A stretch of 64,000 nt of DNA from Bacteroidota bacterium (GCA_023386555.1 JAEWJK010000003.1:186001-250000); one strand, 5' to 3'; shown: positions 33,790-42,846, numbered from the stretch's first letter. Notes: generated by a model from the sequence alone, not told the origin. Made by a program: numbers and translations.

Positions 33790-33822
33790 AGAAGTACAAT
33801 ATACATTTATAATGTCCTACTT

Positions 33823-33864
33823 ACTATCCATTCTTCACTCTAAACTATCCACTATCTCGTTATC
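33823..33864 (+). repeat. Heptamer tract upstream of lysA
   Basis: Six 7-mers in register: ACTATCC, ATTCTTC, ACTCTAA, ACTATCC, ACTATCT, CGTTATC. The last unit overlaps the -7 box of lysA. Confidence 0.65.
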
Positions 33865-33868
33865 TTCG
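33861..33868 (+). promoter_or_regulatory. -7 box immediately upstream of lysA
   Basis: TATCTTCG lies 4 bp before the ATG, the same TATCTTCGCA context as in front of the LMW-PTP gene. A leaderless mRNA is predicted. Confidence 0.5.
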
Positions 33869-33872
33869 CAAA

Positions 33873-35087
33873 ATGTTGCAAGCATTAACTAATCATCAAC
33901 TCATTGATATTGCCAATCAATTCGGCACACCTGTTTATGTTTATCATGCAGAAAAAATTGAAGAACAGTATAATAAACTTAAATCTGCTTTCAATGGGTG
34001 TGAAGCGAAGTTTTTCTATGCTGCAAAAGCATTAACGAATATCAACGTACTTAAAATATTAAATAACCTGGGATCAGGACTTGATTGTGTTAGCATCAAC
34101 GAAGTAAAACTTGGTTTAAAAGCAGGGTTTGATAATGACCGGATTTTATATACACCTAACTGTGTTGATCTTTCCGAGATTGAAGAAGTGAAAGAATTAG
34201 GTGTTCGAATCAATCTCGATAACATTTCCATTCTCGAACAATTCGGCAATAAGTATGGTGATAGCTATCCTGTAAGTATTCGTCTCAATCCACATATTAT
34301 GGCCGGGGGTAATTATAAAATTTCAACTGGTCATATTGATAGTAAGTTCGGCATCTCCATTCACCAAATGAGGCATATCGAAAGAATTGTAAAGACCACC
34401 AAGCTGCATGTTAACGGACTTCACATGCATACCGGAAGCGAAATAAAAGATATAAATGTGTTTCACCAGGGATTAGAAGTGATGCTTGATCTTGCAAGGA
34501 ATTTTCCTGATATAGAATTTATTGATCTGGGTAGCGGTTTCAAAGTGCCGTACCAGGAAGGTGATGTTGAAACGAATGTTGAAGAGCTTGGGAAAAAAGT
34601 GGCAGAAGATTTCAACGCCTATCAAAAAGAAATCGGCAAAAAAATAGAAGTTTGGTTTGAGCCCGGAAAATATTTAGTAAGTGAAGCCGGATATTTTATT
34701 GTGAAAGCAAACGTTATCAAACAAACAACTGCAACTGTCTTTGTTGGTGTAAATTCTGGATTCAATCATTTGATTCGCCCAATGTTTTATGAATCTTACC
34801 ACCGTATAGAAAACATCAGTAATCCTTCCGGTGCCGAAAGAATTTACACTGTAGTAGGTCATATTTGCGAGACAGACACATTTGCCTGGGATAGAAAGAT
34901 CAATGAAGTTCGTGAAGGTGATTATCTTGTTTTTTACAATGCAGGTGCTTATGGTTTTGAAATGAGCAGCAACTTTAATAGTCGTCTGAAACCTGCTGAA
35001 GTATTGGTTAAAAATGGGGAAGCACATTTAATTCGTAAAAGAGATGTATTTGAAGATCTGCTAAAAAATCAAATAGAAATTTTGTAA
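33873..35087 (+). CDS. lysA: Diaminopimelate decarboxylase
   Basis: The protein has 404 aa. It is a fold III PLP enzyme: the Schiff-base Lys52 lies in FFYAAKALTNINVLK, the phosphate-binding Gly-rich loop is DLGSGFKVPY, and the active-site Cys from the partner subunit is in GHICETDTFAWDR. It converts meso-diaminopimelate to lysine, the final step of lysine biosynthesis. EPGKYLVSEAG and YNAGAYGFEMSSNFN are further family signatures. It is a single gene, with no other lysine gene adjacent. Confidence 0.93.
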   Translation: MLQALTNHQLIDIANQFGTPVYVYHAEKIEEQYNKLKSAFNGCEAKFFYAAKALTNINVLKILNNLGSGLDCVSINEVKLGLKAGFDNDRILYTPNCVDLSEIEEVKELGVRINLDNISILEQFGNKYGDSYPVSIRLNPHIMAGGNYKISTGHIDSKFGISIHQMRHIERIVKTTKLHVNGLHMHTGSEIKDINVFHQGLEVMLDLARNFPDIEFIDLGSGFKVPYQEGDVETNVEELGKKVAEDFNAYQKEIGKKIEVWFEPGKYLVSEAGYFIVKANVIKQTTATVFVGVNSGFNHLIRPMFYESYHRIENISNPSGAERIYTVVGHICETDTFAWDRKINEVREGDYLVFYNAGAYGFEMSSNFNSRLKPAEVLVKNGEAHLIRKRDVFEDLLKNQIEIL

Positions 35088-35104
35088 GTCAGGGTTCGGT
35101 TTTT

Positions 35105-35203
35105 CATGGCATCATCGTTGCTACGCTCAGTTCAAGTTTTAGTTTTTTATGGCAGCAAAAGCGTAGCAGTTTCTCCTGAGTTTATCGAAGAAACACTCAC
35201 TTC
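35105..35203 (-). repeat. Diverged member of the dispersed intergenic repeat
   Basis: The minus strand begins AAGTGAGTG and ends GCAACGATGATGCCATGAAA, resembling the ends of the long copy at 24412. It contains the 8-bp inverted repeat GCTACGCT/AGCGTAGC at 35120 and 35160. Confidence 0.45.
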
Positions 35204-35230
35204 AACTTTTAGTTATATATTGAACAGGAA

Positions 35231-36013
35231 ATGATCGAAGTAAAAAACATCAAGAAAAGTTTTGGAGATAAGGTAATCCTGCAGGACATCAGTTGTGTTA
35301 TGGAACCCGGCAAATGTAATCTCATAATTGGTGCAAGTGGTAGTGGAAAGACCGTTCTCACCAAATGCATGGTGGGTTTATTTAAACCAGATAAAGGTGA
35401 GATTAATTACGAAGGACATAACATGCTGCAGATGGGTGAAGATCAAAAGAAAGAACTTCGTCAGCAGATCGGTATGTTGTTCCAAGGTTCAGCTTTGTTC
35501 GATTCTATGACAGTGGAGAAGAACATTTTGTTTCCACTCGATATGTTCACTAAACTTTCGTACAAAGACAAAAAGAAAAAAGTAAACGAAACATTAGACA
35601 GGGTAAATCTTACAGGATCAAATAAAAAATTTCCTGCTGAACTGAGTGGTGGGATGAAAAAAAGAGTGGCCATTGCAAGGGCTATTGTCCTCAATCCAAA
35701 ATACCTTTTTTGCGATGAACCGAATTCAGGTCTGGACCCTCAGACCTCATTATTGATCGACAGATTGATCAAAGAACTTACTTCAGAATATAACAGCACT
35801 ACCATTGTTGTAACACACGATATGAACAGTGTAATGGAGATCGGAGATCATATTGTTTATCTGCACCAGGGTTATAAACAATGGGAAGGCACCAATAAAG
35901 ACATCATCTTTAGTAAAGATGAAAAGCTGAACGATTTTATTTTTGCTTCTGAATTTTTACAGGGAGCAAAGAACATGAGAATGATGGAAGAGAATCGTCA
36001 TAAACCTGAATGA
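35231..36013 (+). CDS. ABC transporter ATP-binding protein, MlaF-like
   Basis: The protein has 260 aa. Walker A is GASGSGKT, the signature is LSGGMKKRVAIARAIV, Walker B is YLFCDEPNSGLDP, and the switch His is in VVTHDMNSV. LSGGMKKRVAIARA and the MIEVKNIKKSFGDKVIL start are characteristic of the Mla/Ttg2A group, which moves phospholipids between the membranes with an MlaE permease and MlaD. Neither partner is next to it here; the permease may be encoded elsewhere, or lie outside a conserved pair. Confidence 0.88.
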   Translation: MIEVKNIKKSFGDKVILQDISCVMEPGKCNLIIGASGSGKTVLTKCMVGLFKPDKGEINYEGHNMLQMGEDQKKELRQQIGMLFQGSALFDSMTVEKNILFPLDMFTKLSYKDKKKKVNETLDRVNLTGSNKKFPAELSGGMKKRVAIARAIVLNPKYLFCDEPNSGLDPQTSLLIDRLIKELTSEYNSTTIVVTHDMNSVMEIGDHIVYLHQGYKQWEGTNKDIIFSKDEKLNDFIFASEFLQGAKNMRMMEENRHKPE

Positions 36014-36054
36014 TCGTTTGATGATTGTGTTGAATTAAGTTCATTCAATACAAG

Positions 36055-36090
36055 TCCCGATTATATCGGGATTCCGATTTTACATCGGAA
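36055..36090 (+). terminator. Two tandem hairpins downstream of the ABC ATPase gene
   Basis: TCCCGAT/ATCGGGA (36055-36061 with 36065-36071) and TTCCGAT/ATCGGAA (36072-36078 with 36084-36090). There is no T run, so termination is only a possibility. Confidence 0.4.
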
Positions 36091-36091
36091 A

Positions 36092-36115
36092 GACGCGACG
36101 CAAGTAAAGCTTCAT
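36092..36115 (+). repeat. Dispersed intergenic repeat fragment, GCGACGCAA form
   Basis: GACGCGACGCAAGTAAAGCT then TCAT, with the same core and AAAGCTT end as at 31610. Confidence 0.6.
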
Positions 36116-36141
36116 CGATATTCTCCAGATGGCTTACTGCA

Positions 36142-36543
36142 TCACATTGTCTCCATAACATTTTTGTTTCTCGGCTTCCACCATAAATAGTAGTATAACA
36201 TAATTACAATCCCTATCGCAAAAGGAATAACAGCAAGATGTTTATATGTCACTTCACTTGTAACGATATTTTCATCAAAATGCAGAAACTCTGCTATCAT
36301 CCAATACGAATTGGCAAATATCCATAGCACTATAGCTACGTTATGGCATAATTCAGAAACAATATGCCTGGTTCGTATGGAAATAACTATCGCAATAATA
36401 AGTGTTGGAAATATCATTGCTATACCTAAAGGCTTCCACAGCATACACCAGCTAATATCTTTAAACAACCAGAAAAAAATATGCAGGTTCTCCATCCTGC
36501 GAAAACTTACAGGTATGCTATACAAAGGTTCATTTTGAGCCAT
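36142..36543 (-). CDS. Three-helix inner membrane protein of unknown function
   Basis: The protein has 133 aa. After a short polar N-terminus comes RRMENLHIFFWLFKDISWCM, then three hydrophobic segments (about 38-55, 66-85 and 100-120), and a charged end (WWKPRNKNVMETM). The conserved-looking aromatic segment MENLHIFFWLFKDISW suggests a real family found in Bacteroidota, but I cannot name it. It follows the flavoprotein gene in the same direction. Confidence 0.7.
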   Translation of the reverse strand: MAQNEPLYSIPVSFRRMENLHIFFWLFKDISWCMLWKPLGIAMIFPTLIIAIVISIRTRHIVSELCHNVAIVLWIFANSYWMIAEFLHFDENIVTSEVTYKHLAVIPFAIGIVIMLYYYLWWKPRNKNVMETM

Positions 36544-36583
36544 GAGGGTAAATTAGAGTTGCAATAATAATTTTTTACAGCAA

Positions 36584-37636
36584 TTACTTACTTAAAACCC
36601 GTTTGAATCTTTGCACATCGGCTTCCGGATTGATAGTTTCTCCATTAACAAGATGCTGTGCGAATTGATGTGCAAAATATGGAGCCAATGAACAGCCTTT
36701 TGTTCCCATTCCATTTAATATTCCAATAGAACTATGTACAGGATGCAGGCCAACAAAAGGTCTTCTTTCAACCGTTGCAGGACGTTCTGATGCAATATGA
36801 TCAACTACGGTAAAAGGTATCTTCAGCCAAAAATTTAATATATCTTCTGCTCTCTTTCGAAAGGATTGGGTTGGTTGCAGATCATCATATTTCCATTCAT
36901 AAGTTGATCCTACCCAAAACACATCATCTTTCCACGGCACAATTGATAAGGCTTGTTTAAAAATATTTGTCTTAGGTAAACCTGGAATTTCTATCAATAA
37001 TGCTTCACCCTTATTTTTAGCATAAGGTAATAGTGAGAAATATGAAAGATCGAAAGCATCTATACCATTACAAAAGATTATCTTTTTAGCTGTGATGCTT
37101 TTATAATGAATTACATCATTATTCACCGAAAGTTCATCATTATCAAACCGCTCTTCGATCAATAAATTCTTTTGTCTTAGTACTAATCTCCATTGATGCA
37201 GCATCAGGTTTAGATCAACGAGCATACAAGGATCTATCTCACCAACACCATAATTATAATTGAAATAAGGTCTCCATTGATCGCCATCAGCTATATCTAA
37301 ATACTGCTCATCAGTTTCATATCGTTCAACAAAAGCATCTTTCATTTGTGGTGTTGAATGAAATTGCATCACATTACATTGCCTGATCAACTCCACTCCT
37401 ATTACTCTTCCAAATTGCAGATATTGTTCTGTTGCAAAAGGAAGAATTTCATCTATCATCCATGTTTTTACAATTCTTCTTCCAGTAACCGGATTGATAA
37501 CACCACTGGCAACCTTGGTAGAACTGAAAGGACGTGATTCATCGATCACCAAAATTGTTTTTCCTTCTTTTATTAAATTCCAGCTGAGAAATGTGCCACA
37601 AATTCCTTGTCCAACAATAAGATAATCCACTACCAT
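36584..37636 (-). CDS. FAD-dependent oxidoreductase (glycine/D-amino acid oxidase, DAO fold)
   Basis: The protein has 350 aa. The Rossmann dinucleotide motif is at the N-terminus (VDYLIVGQGICGTFLSWNLI, GxGxxG) followed by the acidic strand end VIDES. SSTKVASGVINPVTGRRIVK is the typical segment after the first helix. RPATVERRPFVGLHPVHSS and GILNGMGTKGCSLAPYFAHQ are the C-terminal FAD contacts. The substrate is unclear; MnmC-like or ThiO-like amine oxidases are the nearest types I can think of. It is encoded 16 bp after the pseudogene. Confidence 0.82.
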   Translation of the reverse strand: MVVDYLIVGQGICGTFLSWNLIKEGKTILVIDESRPFSSTKVASGVINPVTGRRIVKTWMIDEILPFATEQYLQFGRVIGVELIRQCNVMQFHSTPQMKDAFVERYETDEQYLDIADGDQWRPYFNYNYGVGEIDPCMLVDLNLMLHQWRLVLRQKNLLIEERFDNDELSVNNDVIHYKSITAKKIIFCNGIDAFDLSYFSLLPYAKNKGEALLIEIPGLPKTNIFKQALSIVPWKDDVFWVGSTYEWKYDDLQPTQSFRKRAEDILNFWLKIPFTVVDHIASERPATVERRPFVGLHPVHSSIGILNGMGTKGCSLAPYFAHQFAQHLVNGETINPEADVQRFKRVLSK

Positions 37637-37651
37637 GTAGCAAAACTAAAA

Positions 37652-38132
37652 CTATTGTGGTGGAGTTAATCCAACCCAGAACTGCATATAATCATAGTTC
37701 AATGTTTTTGTCGGCTGACCTTTTCTACTCCTGGTCTCAATGCAGCCATTTTCAATAACATCTTTTTTATAGCTTCCTGCAGAACATCTTTCATATCATT
37801 AAAATGCTTGATGATCTTCGAGCTTTCAGTTATTGCAGAACGTGTTGATGCAACTCTTTCAAACTTTGGCTCATATACCATTCCGGTTTCATCAACGTAA
37901 AAAGAAAAATAATACGGAGATATTTTGCAGTATCTCCATTTTCAACAGCTTTGTTAATCACTTTATCGAAAGCAGAAAAATGAGTGAAATAAAATCGCTT
38001 CAAAGAATCTTTTACCATAAGCAAACACAGGAGGATTGTTCATGTATTTTGTCTCGAATGTTCGGTTATAGTAAGATGATTGTGAATACAAGTAACGGTT
38101 GCAAAAAGCAAACAGTAGAGTAAGGGTTTCAT
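37652..38132 (-). pseudogene. Decayed gene, TonB C-terminal-like secreted protein
   Basis: Reading from ATG 38132 gives a signal-like start (MKPLLYCLLFATVTC) and then an early stop. The rest is protein-like only if the frame is changed about four times: SYYNRTFETKYMNNPPVFAY, then DSLKRFYFTHFSAFDKVINK and AVENGDTAK, then SPYYFSFYVDETGMVYEPKF, and finally KGQPTKTLNYDYMQFWVGLT to a TAG at 37654-37652. Most shifts lie at A-runs. VDETGMVYEPKF and the RPGVEKGQPTK segment look like a TonB_C domain. It sits between two intact genes in one operon. Confidence 0.65.
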
Positions 38133-38144
38133 ATATGTTGAGGT

Positions 38145-39053
38145 TTAGTTTACTTCCTTCAACAGAACCGAGCTATGGCTTACTTCCAATCTGTGTTTTA
38201 CACCAACTTTTAAAGCATAATTTTCTTTTGCATGACTTACCGGGAAATTGTAACAAACCGGGTAATCATAATCTCTCATGTGATATTGCAATATCTCTTC
38301 AATGGTTTGACCAAAAGGAATGGTAGTGTCTTTCATATCAGTAAAGCCACCAAAGATCATTCCTGCCAACTTATCCAACATTCCGGCTCTTTTCAATTGG
38401 ATCATCATCCTATCTACATTGTATAGATACTCTCCTATATCTTCTAAAAACAGAATTTTATTTTTTGTGTTGAAGGAAGATGCAGAGCCAACCAAATGAG
38501 CTACCAAAGCCAAATTTCCTCCGATCAATTTCCCTTCACATTTACCCAATGAATTAAGCTCATTGGCTTCCACTGAATAAGATGCAGTTTTTCCCAGCAA
38601 TGCATCTTTTAAAGAAAGCACATATTCATTATTATGTTCTCCTTCATTAAATGCTCCGGCCATGGGTGCATGTAATGTTGCAATTTTATATTCCTGGAAA
38701 ATATGTGCATGTAAAACGGTGATGTCGCTAAAACCAATGATCCATTTTGGATGCTTTACAAATTTTTTGAAGTTGAGTTGGTCGATGATCCGGCTTAAAC
38801 CATATCCACCTCTTGCACAGAGAATCGCTTTTATCTCCTGATCATCTAACATTTGCTGAAGATCATTTCTTCTTTCTTCATCTGTACCTGCGAAATAATG
38901 AAATTGATTGCCGGGAGTAGTACCTAACCTTGTTTTGAATCCCCACTCAGTTAATGTATTGATGCAGGTTTGATAATTTTCTGCAGGCATAAAACCAGAA
39001 GGGCATACAACACCAATTGTATCATTTTTTTGCAGGTAGGGTGGAATGATCAT
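38145..39053 (-). CDS. LD-carboxypeptidase (peptidase S66)
   Basis: The protein has 302 aa, cytoplasmic (no signal peptide). S66 motifs: GDxI-like start KNDTIGVVCPSGF, ILCARGGYGLSRIID, the nucleophile Ser in IIGFSDITVLHAH, GKLIGGNLALVAHL, the catalytic Glu in LFLEDIGEYLYNVDR, and the catalytic His in FPVSHAKENYALKVGV. The family removes D-Ala from muropeptides (LdcA) or detoxifies peptide antibiotics (MccF). A peptidoglycan recycling role is inferred. It is paired with the paralog at 39105-40112. Confidence 0.92.
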   Translation of the reverse strand: MIIPPYLQKNDTIGVVCPSGFMPAENYQTCINTLTEWGFKTRLGTTPGNQFHYFAGTDEERRNDLQQMLDDQEIKAILCARGGYGLSRIIDQLNFKKFVKHPKWIIGFSDITVLHAHIFQEYKIATLHAPMAGAFNEGEHNNEYVLSLKDALLGKTASYSVEANELNSLGKCEGKLIGGNLALVAHLVGSASSFNTKNKILFLEDIGEYLYNVDRMMIQLKRAGMLDKLAGMIFGGFTDMKDTTIPFGQTIEEILQYHMRDYDYPVCYNFPVSHAKENYALKVGVKHRLEVSHSSVLLKEVN

Positions 39054-39104
39054 ACACTAAAGCTATAAAACCTTTTCTGGTTATGCAATAACGAGATAGA
39101 AAAT

Positions 39105-40112
39105 CTAATCAATTCGTTTTTCGTTAAGGATAACATCCGTTGATGAAACACTTAATTCATAAGGAACACCAAATTTTAGCGCTAGATTATTTTTGATATG
39201 ACCTGCCGGGAAATTAAAACAAACGGGATAATCATATTCTTTCACTTTTTCCAGAATCAGTTCTTCTATGGTTTGCCTGTAGGTTTCTTCTTCGTTTTCT
39301 TTAGTGGCTGTAAATGCTCCGACAACTAATCCGGATAACTTATCAAGTTTGCCTGACCGTTTCAGATGAACCAACATACGATCAATAGAATATTTGTACT
39401 CATTAACGTCTTCGATAAATAGTATTTTTTCTTCAGTTGTTATATCACTTTTACTTCCGCTGCAAGCCTGGAGAATGGTAAGATTTCCACCGATCAATTT
39501 TCCGGAACCGTTTCCTTCTCTGTTCAGAGAATTTCCTTTAACTACATAAGATACAGGTTTACCAAACAGAGCATCCTGGAGGCTTTTAGTTGATGGATTT
39601 GCGGCTGTCAATCCAGTTGACATAAGTGCATGAATACTTGGAATGCCAAGATTTGAATGAATATGCAGGTGAATGGTAGTGATATCACTATAACCAATCA
39701 GCCATTTTGGTTTAGTTAGAAATCCTTCCCAGTTTACCTTGTCAATAATTCTCATTGTACCATATCCACCTCTTCCGAAAATGATGGCATCAACTGTATT
39801 ATCATCCAACAACTCCTGCAGATCTCTTAATCGTTCTTCATCAGTTCCACCATATCGTTGCCACTTTTTTCCAACGGTATTACCGTATTTAATATTTAGC
39901 CCCCAATCCTTAAATACATGAGAGCATTTACGTAGATCATTTGAATTAACAGCTCCTGCAGGACACGTAATTCCAATTGTATCTCCGGGTTTTAGATATG
40001 CCGGAATAATGGCAGGATTTATTACACCTTTCTCAGATGCTTTTAATTGCTTAGTTAAAACAACTCCAATGGTTGCAGGAACAAAAGCCTGTAGAAATGA
40101 TTTACGATTCAT
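39105..40112 (-). CDS. LD-carboxypeptidase (peptidase S66), exported paralog
   Basis: The protein has 335 aa. It differs from its downstream paralog by an N-terminal extension MNRKSFLQAFVPATIGVVLT, resembling a Tat-type or Sec signal with an Arg-Lys pair. Catalytic motifs are intact: GRGGYGTMRIIDKVNW, LIGYSDITTIHLHIH, LFIEDVNEYKYSIDR and FPAGHIKNNLALKFGV. The tandem arrangement suggests duplication with one copy acting outside the cytoplasm. It is probably involved in muropeptide trimming. Confidence 0.9.
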   Translation of the reverse strand: MNRKSFLQAFVPATIGVVLTKQLKASEKGVINPAIIPAYLKPGDTIGITCPAGAVNSNDLRKCSHVFKDWGLNIKYGNTVGKKWQRYGGTDEERLRDLQELLDDNTVDAIIFGRGGYGTMRIIDKVNWEGFLTKPKWLIGYSDITTIHLHIHSNLGIPSIHALMSTGLTAANPSTKSLQDALFGKPVSYVVKGNSLNREGNGSGKLIGGNLTILQACSGSKSDITTEEKILFIEDVNEYKYSIDRMLVHLKRSGKLDKLSGLVVGAFTATKENEEETYRQTIEELILEKVKEYDYPVCFNFPAGHIKNNLALKFGVPYELSVSSTDVILNEKRID

Positions 40113-40318
40113 TGTTAGTAGACGGTTGCGTTTACAAAATAAAAAATCTTCTGAATTAAGATGTTTGGACTTTTACACATTACATAATAACAGCTCCGGT
40201 TTTTCATGGAATCTTTGTGTAGCGTGCCATGAACTTATCTAAAATCGCAAGCACTTCTTCTTTTTCTTATGAAGTAGCTTTTTAATATCCGTTAAATTAT
40301 CTTGCCTCAAAACTTTGC

Positions 40319-40842
40319 ATGCCGATCACAAATTTTGAGTTCAAAGCCAGGGCAAACAATCTTGCGGAATTGGAGAAGAAACTGGAAAAACTGGATCCTG
40401 TATATAAAGGAGAAGATCACCAGGTAGATACTTATTTTAATGTGAGCAACGGAAGATTGAAGCTTAGAGAAGGCAATATTGAAAATGCTTTGATCCATTA
40501 TGAAAGAGAAAATGCGGCAGAAGCTAAACAATCAACCGTTTTACTTTACCAACATAAGCCGGATAACAGATTAAAACAAATTCTTATAAAAACACTGGGT
40601 ATTAAAATAATTGTAGATAAAACTCGCAGAATATACTTCATTGAGAATGTAAAATTTCACTCGATACAGTAATCGGCCTTGGGACTTTCATAGAATTTGA
40701 AGCCATTGATGCTACAGGCGAAATCGGCCTGGAAAAACTAAAAGAACAATGTAGTTTCTATGCTGAGCTTTTTGATGTTCAACCCTGTAGCTATATATCT
40801 TATTCGTATAGTGACATGCTTTCTGCTGCCACAAATTCCTGA
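40319..40842 (+). pseudogene. CYTH domain protein (class IV adenylate cyclase-like), frameshifted
   Basis: The first frame (117 aa from ATG 40319) begins with the CYTH signature NFEFKARANNLAELEKKLEK and has DHQVDTYFNVSNGRLKLREG and KTRRIYFIENVKFH. It then stops at 40672. The remaining domain continues one frame over, LDTVIGLGTFIEFEAIDATG and ISYSYSDMLSAATNS, to a TGA at 40842. A single lost C near 40659-40661 explains the break. With it restored the protein would be about 174 aa. CYTH proteins include CyaB-type adenylate cyclases and triphosphatases. Confidence 0.85.
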
Positions 40843-40843
40843 A

Positions 40844-40872
40844 GTACAAGTGAGTGACACAAGGAACGATGA
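40844..40872 (+). repeat. Dispersed intergenic repeat, short form
   Basis: GTACAAGTGAGTGACACAAG then GAACGATGA. It starts one base after the stop of the CYTH pseudogene. Confidence 0.7.
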
Positions 40873-40948
40873 GTATTGGCTTAAAGCTTGTTACTAAAAA
40901 TTTTGTGTATCACTTACGCAAACGTTACCATTTTTAATCAATCTCCTA

Positions 40949-40956
40949 TACTTTTG
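40949..40956 (+). promoter_or_regulatory. Candidate -7 box of pckA
   Basis: TACTTTTG fits TAnnTTTG and lies 24 bp before the ATG at 40981. Confidence 0.45.
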
Positions 40957-40980
40957 TAAACTAACTAACGATTGTTCGCT

Positions 40981-42582
40981 ATGATAAAAACGTCTATGAT
41001 ACCATCTAAAGAATTACAACAGCTAGGCTTAACACAACCGGAATTTCATTATCAATTAGCGCCAGAGGTGCTTGTTGAACAAGCCGTTAACAGAGGTCAA
41101 GGTCAATTGAACGACACAGGTGCTTTATGCATAAACACCGGTGAATTTACAGGAAGAAGTCCACAGGATAAATTCACAGTAAAAGATGCATTGACTGAAA
41201 ATTCAGTTCATTGGAACAATTTTAATATTCCCGTTGAAGAAAAATATTTCTTTCAGCTGAAAGAGAAAATGCTGAATTATTTAAATGCAAGAGAAGAAGT
41301 TTGGGTGAGAGATGCTTATGCATGTGCAGATCCTAACTACAGGCTGAACATTCGTGTAATAAACGAGAACCCATGGAGCAATTTATTTGCGTATAATATG
41401 TTTTTACGTCCGGCAAAAAGTGAATTAGAAAACTTCAAAGCTGACTGGCATATTATTCAGGCCCCAGGTTTTAAAGCAGACCCAAAAGTTGATGGAACAA
41501 GGCAGCACAACTTTGCCATGGTTTCATTCACTCATAAAACTATTTTAATCGGTGGTACAGGTTATACCGGTGAAATGAAAAAAGGAATCTTCACTATTCT
41601 TAACTATGTACTTCCACACGATAAGAATGTATTGAGCATGCACTGTTCTGCTAATCTTGGCAAAGAAGGCGATGTGGCTGTTTTCTTTGGTTTAAGCGGT
41701 ACTGGTAAAACAACTTTGAGTGCAGATCCTAACAGAAAATTGATTGGGGATGATGAACATGGCTGGACCAGCAACTCAGTTTTCAATTTTGAAGGTGGTT
41801 GTTATGCAAAAGTGATTGACCTGAGCGAAGAAAAAGAACCTGAAATTTTCAGAGCCATTAAGCCAGGTGCATTAGTAGAAAACGTAACTTTTGTTGAAGG
41901 CACTAATAAAATAGATTTTGCAAGCTCAAAGATCACTGAAAATACAAGGGTAAGCTATCCTTTGAACTTCATCAGTAATGCACAAGAGCCTTCTATCGGT
42001 GGATTACCAAAAAATATTTTCTTCTTAACGTGTGATGCTTCAGGAGTATTTCCTCCGATCAGCAAATTAACTCCAGGCCAGGCTATGTACCAGTTCATCA
42101 GTGGTTACACTGCAAAAGTGGCCGGAACAGAAGCCGGTGTTACTGAACCAAAACTTACTTTCAGTGCATGTTTTGGTGCTCCTTTCCTTCCGTTACATCC
42201 AGGACAATATGCAGATATGCTTGGTAAGAAAATGACCGAACATAATGTAAATGTTTGGATGGTAAACACTGGTTGGAGTGGTGGTCCTTATGGTGTTGGA
42301 AGCAGAATGAAACTAAGCTATACAAGAGCAATGATCACAGCTGCATTAAATGGTGATTTGAATAATGTTAAGTTTGAACAGCATCCTGTATTTGGAATGA
42401 TGATGCCGAAGTCTTGTCCGAATGTTCCTGATGAAATCCTAAATCCAAGAAATACATGGGAAGACAAAGCTGCATACGATGCTAAAGCAAATGATCTTGC
42501 AAAGCAGTTCGTGAAAAACTTTGAAAAATATGCAAGTGGTGTAAGCGAAGAAATTTTAGCCGCTGCACCAAAAGCACAATAA
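40981..42582 (+). CDS. pckA: Phosphoenolpyruvate carboxykinase (ATP)
   Basis: The protein has 533 aa from ATG 40981; a TTG at 40972 would add three residues. Substrate- and metal-binding motifs are intact: FTGRSPQDKFTV, the P-loop FGLSGTGKTTLSADP, kinase-2 LIGDDEHGWTSNSVFNFEGG, and FLPLHPGQYADMLG. It converts oxaloacetate and ATP to PEP and CO2, the entry to gluconeogenesis. It is a single gene with its own promoter box and a strong terminator. Confidence 0.97.
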   Translation: MIKTSMIPSKELQQLGLTQPEFHYQLAPEVLVEQAVNRGQGQLNDTGALCINTGEFTGRSPQDKFTVKDALTENSVHWNNFNIPVEEKYFFQLKEKMLNYLNAREEVWVRDAYACADPNYRLNIRVINENPWSNLFAYNMFLRPAKSELENFKADWHIIQAPGFKADPKVDGTRQHNFAMVSFTHKTILIGGTGYTGEMKKGIFTILNYVLPHDKNVLSMHCSANLGKEGDVAVFFGLSGTGKTTLSADPNRKLIGDDEHGWTSNSVFNFEGGCYAKVIDLSEEKEPEIFRAIKPGALVENVTFVEGTNKIDFASSKITENTRVSYPLNFISNAQEPSIGGLPKNIFFLTCDASGVFPPISKLTPGQAMYQFISGYTAKVAGTEAGVTEPKLTFSACFGAPFLPLHPGQYADMLGKKMTEHNVNVWMVNTGWSGGPYGVGSRMKLSYTRAMITAALNGDLNNVKFEQHPVFGMMMPKSCPNVPDEILNPRNTWEDKAAYDAKANDLAKQFVKNFEKYASGVSEEILAAAPKAQ

Positions 42583-42632
42583 AGAAGTTCGAGTTCGAAC
42601 AGGTCTCTTTTGATTGCTATGACCAAATGTTG

Positions 42633-42658
42633 AATCCCGCTTTCGTAGCGGGATTTTT
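42633..42658 (+). terminator. Terminator after pckA
   Basis: A 9-bp GC-rich stem (42633-42641 with 42647-42655, 5-nt loop TTCGT) is followed by TTTTAT-like sequence. Confidence 0.85.
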
Positions 42659-42724
42659 ATTTGAACACTAATTGCACGAATTAAATCTGAATGATGCAAT
42701 ATCGGCTTTTGATCTTCATAGCAG

Positions 42725-42740
42725 CTTCGTTGCGTCGCAA
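42725..42740 (-). repeat. Dispersed intergenic repeat fragment, GCGACGCAAC form
   Basis: The minus strand reads TTGCGACGCAACGAAG, matching 19218-19233. Confidence 0.6.
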
Positions 42741-42823
42741 ATTGCTTTGCAATTCAGCGAATCCAAAAACAAATAATCGTATTGAGCTAATCACTTCATC
42801 TGATCTCTATAATGGCAACAAAA

Positions 42824-42843
42824 AAGCCTCACTAAAGAGGCTT
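42824..42843 (-). terminator. Terminator after the deoxynucleoside kinase gene
   Basis: AAGCCTC/GAGGCTT stem of 7 bp (42824-42830 with 42837-42843), followed on the minus strand by a T run. A nonamer tract separates it from the stop codon. Confidence 0.8.
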
Positions 42844-42846
42844 ACT

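Noticed and set aside
36055..36090. Strong intrinsic terminator after the ABC ATPase gene
   Set aside because: The hairpins are clear but no T run follows, so I list them only as possible terminators.
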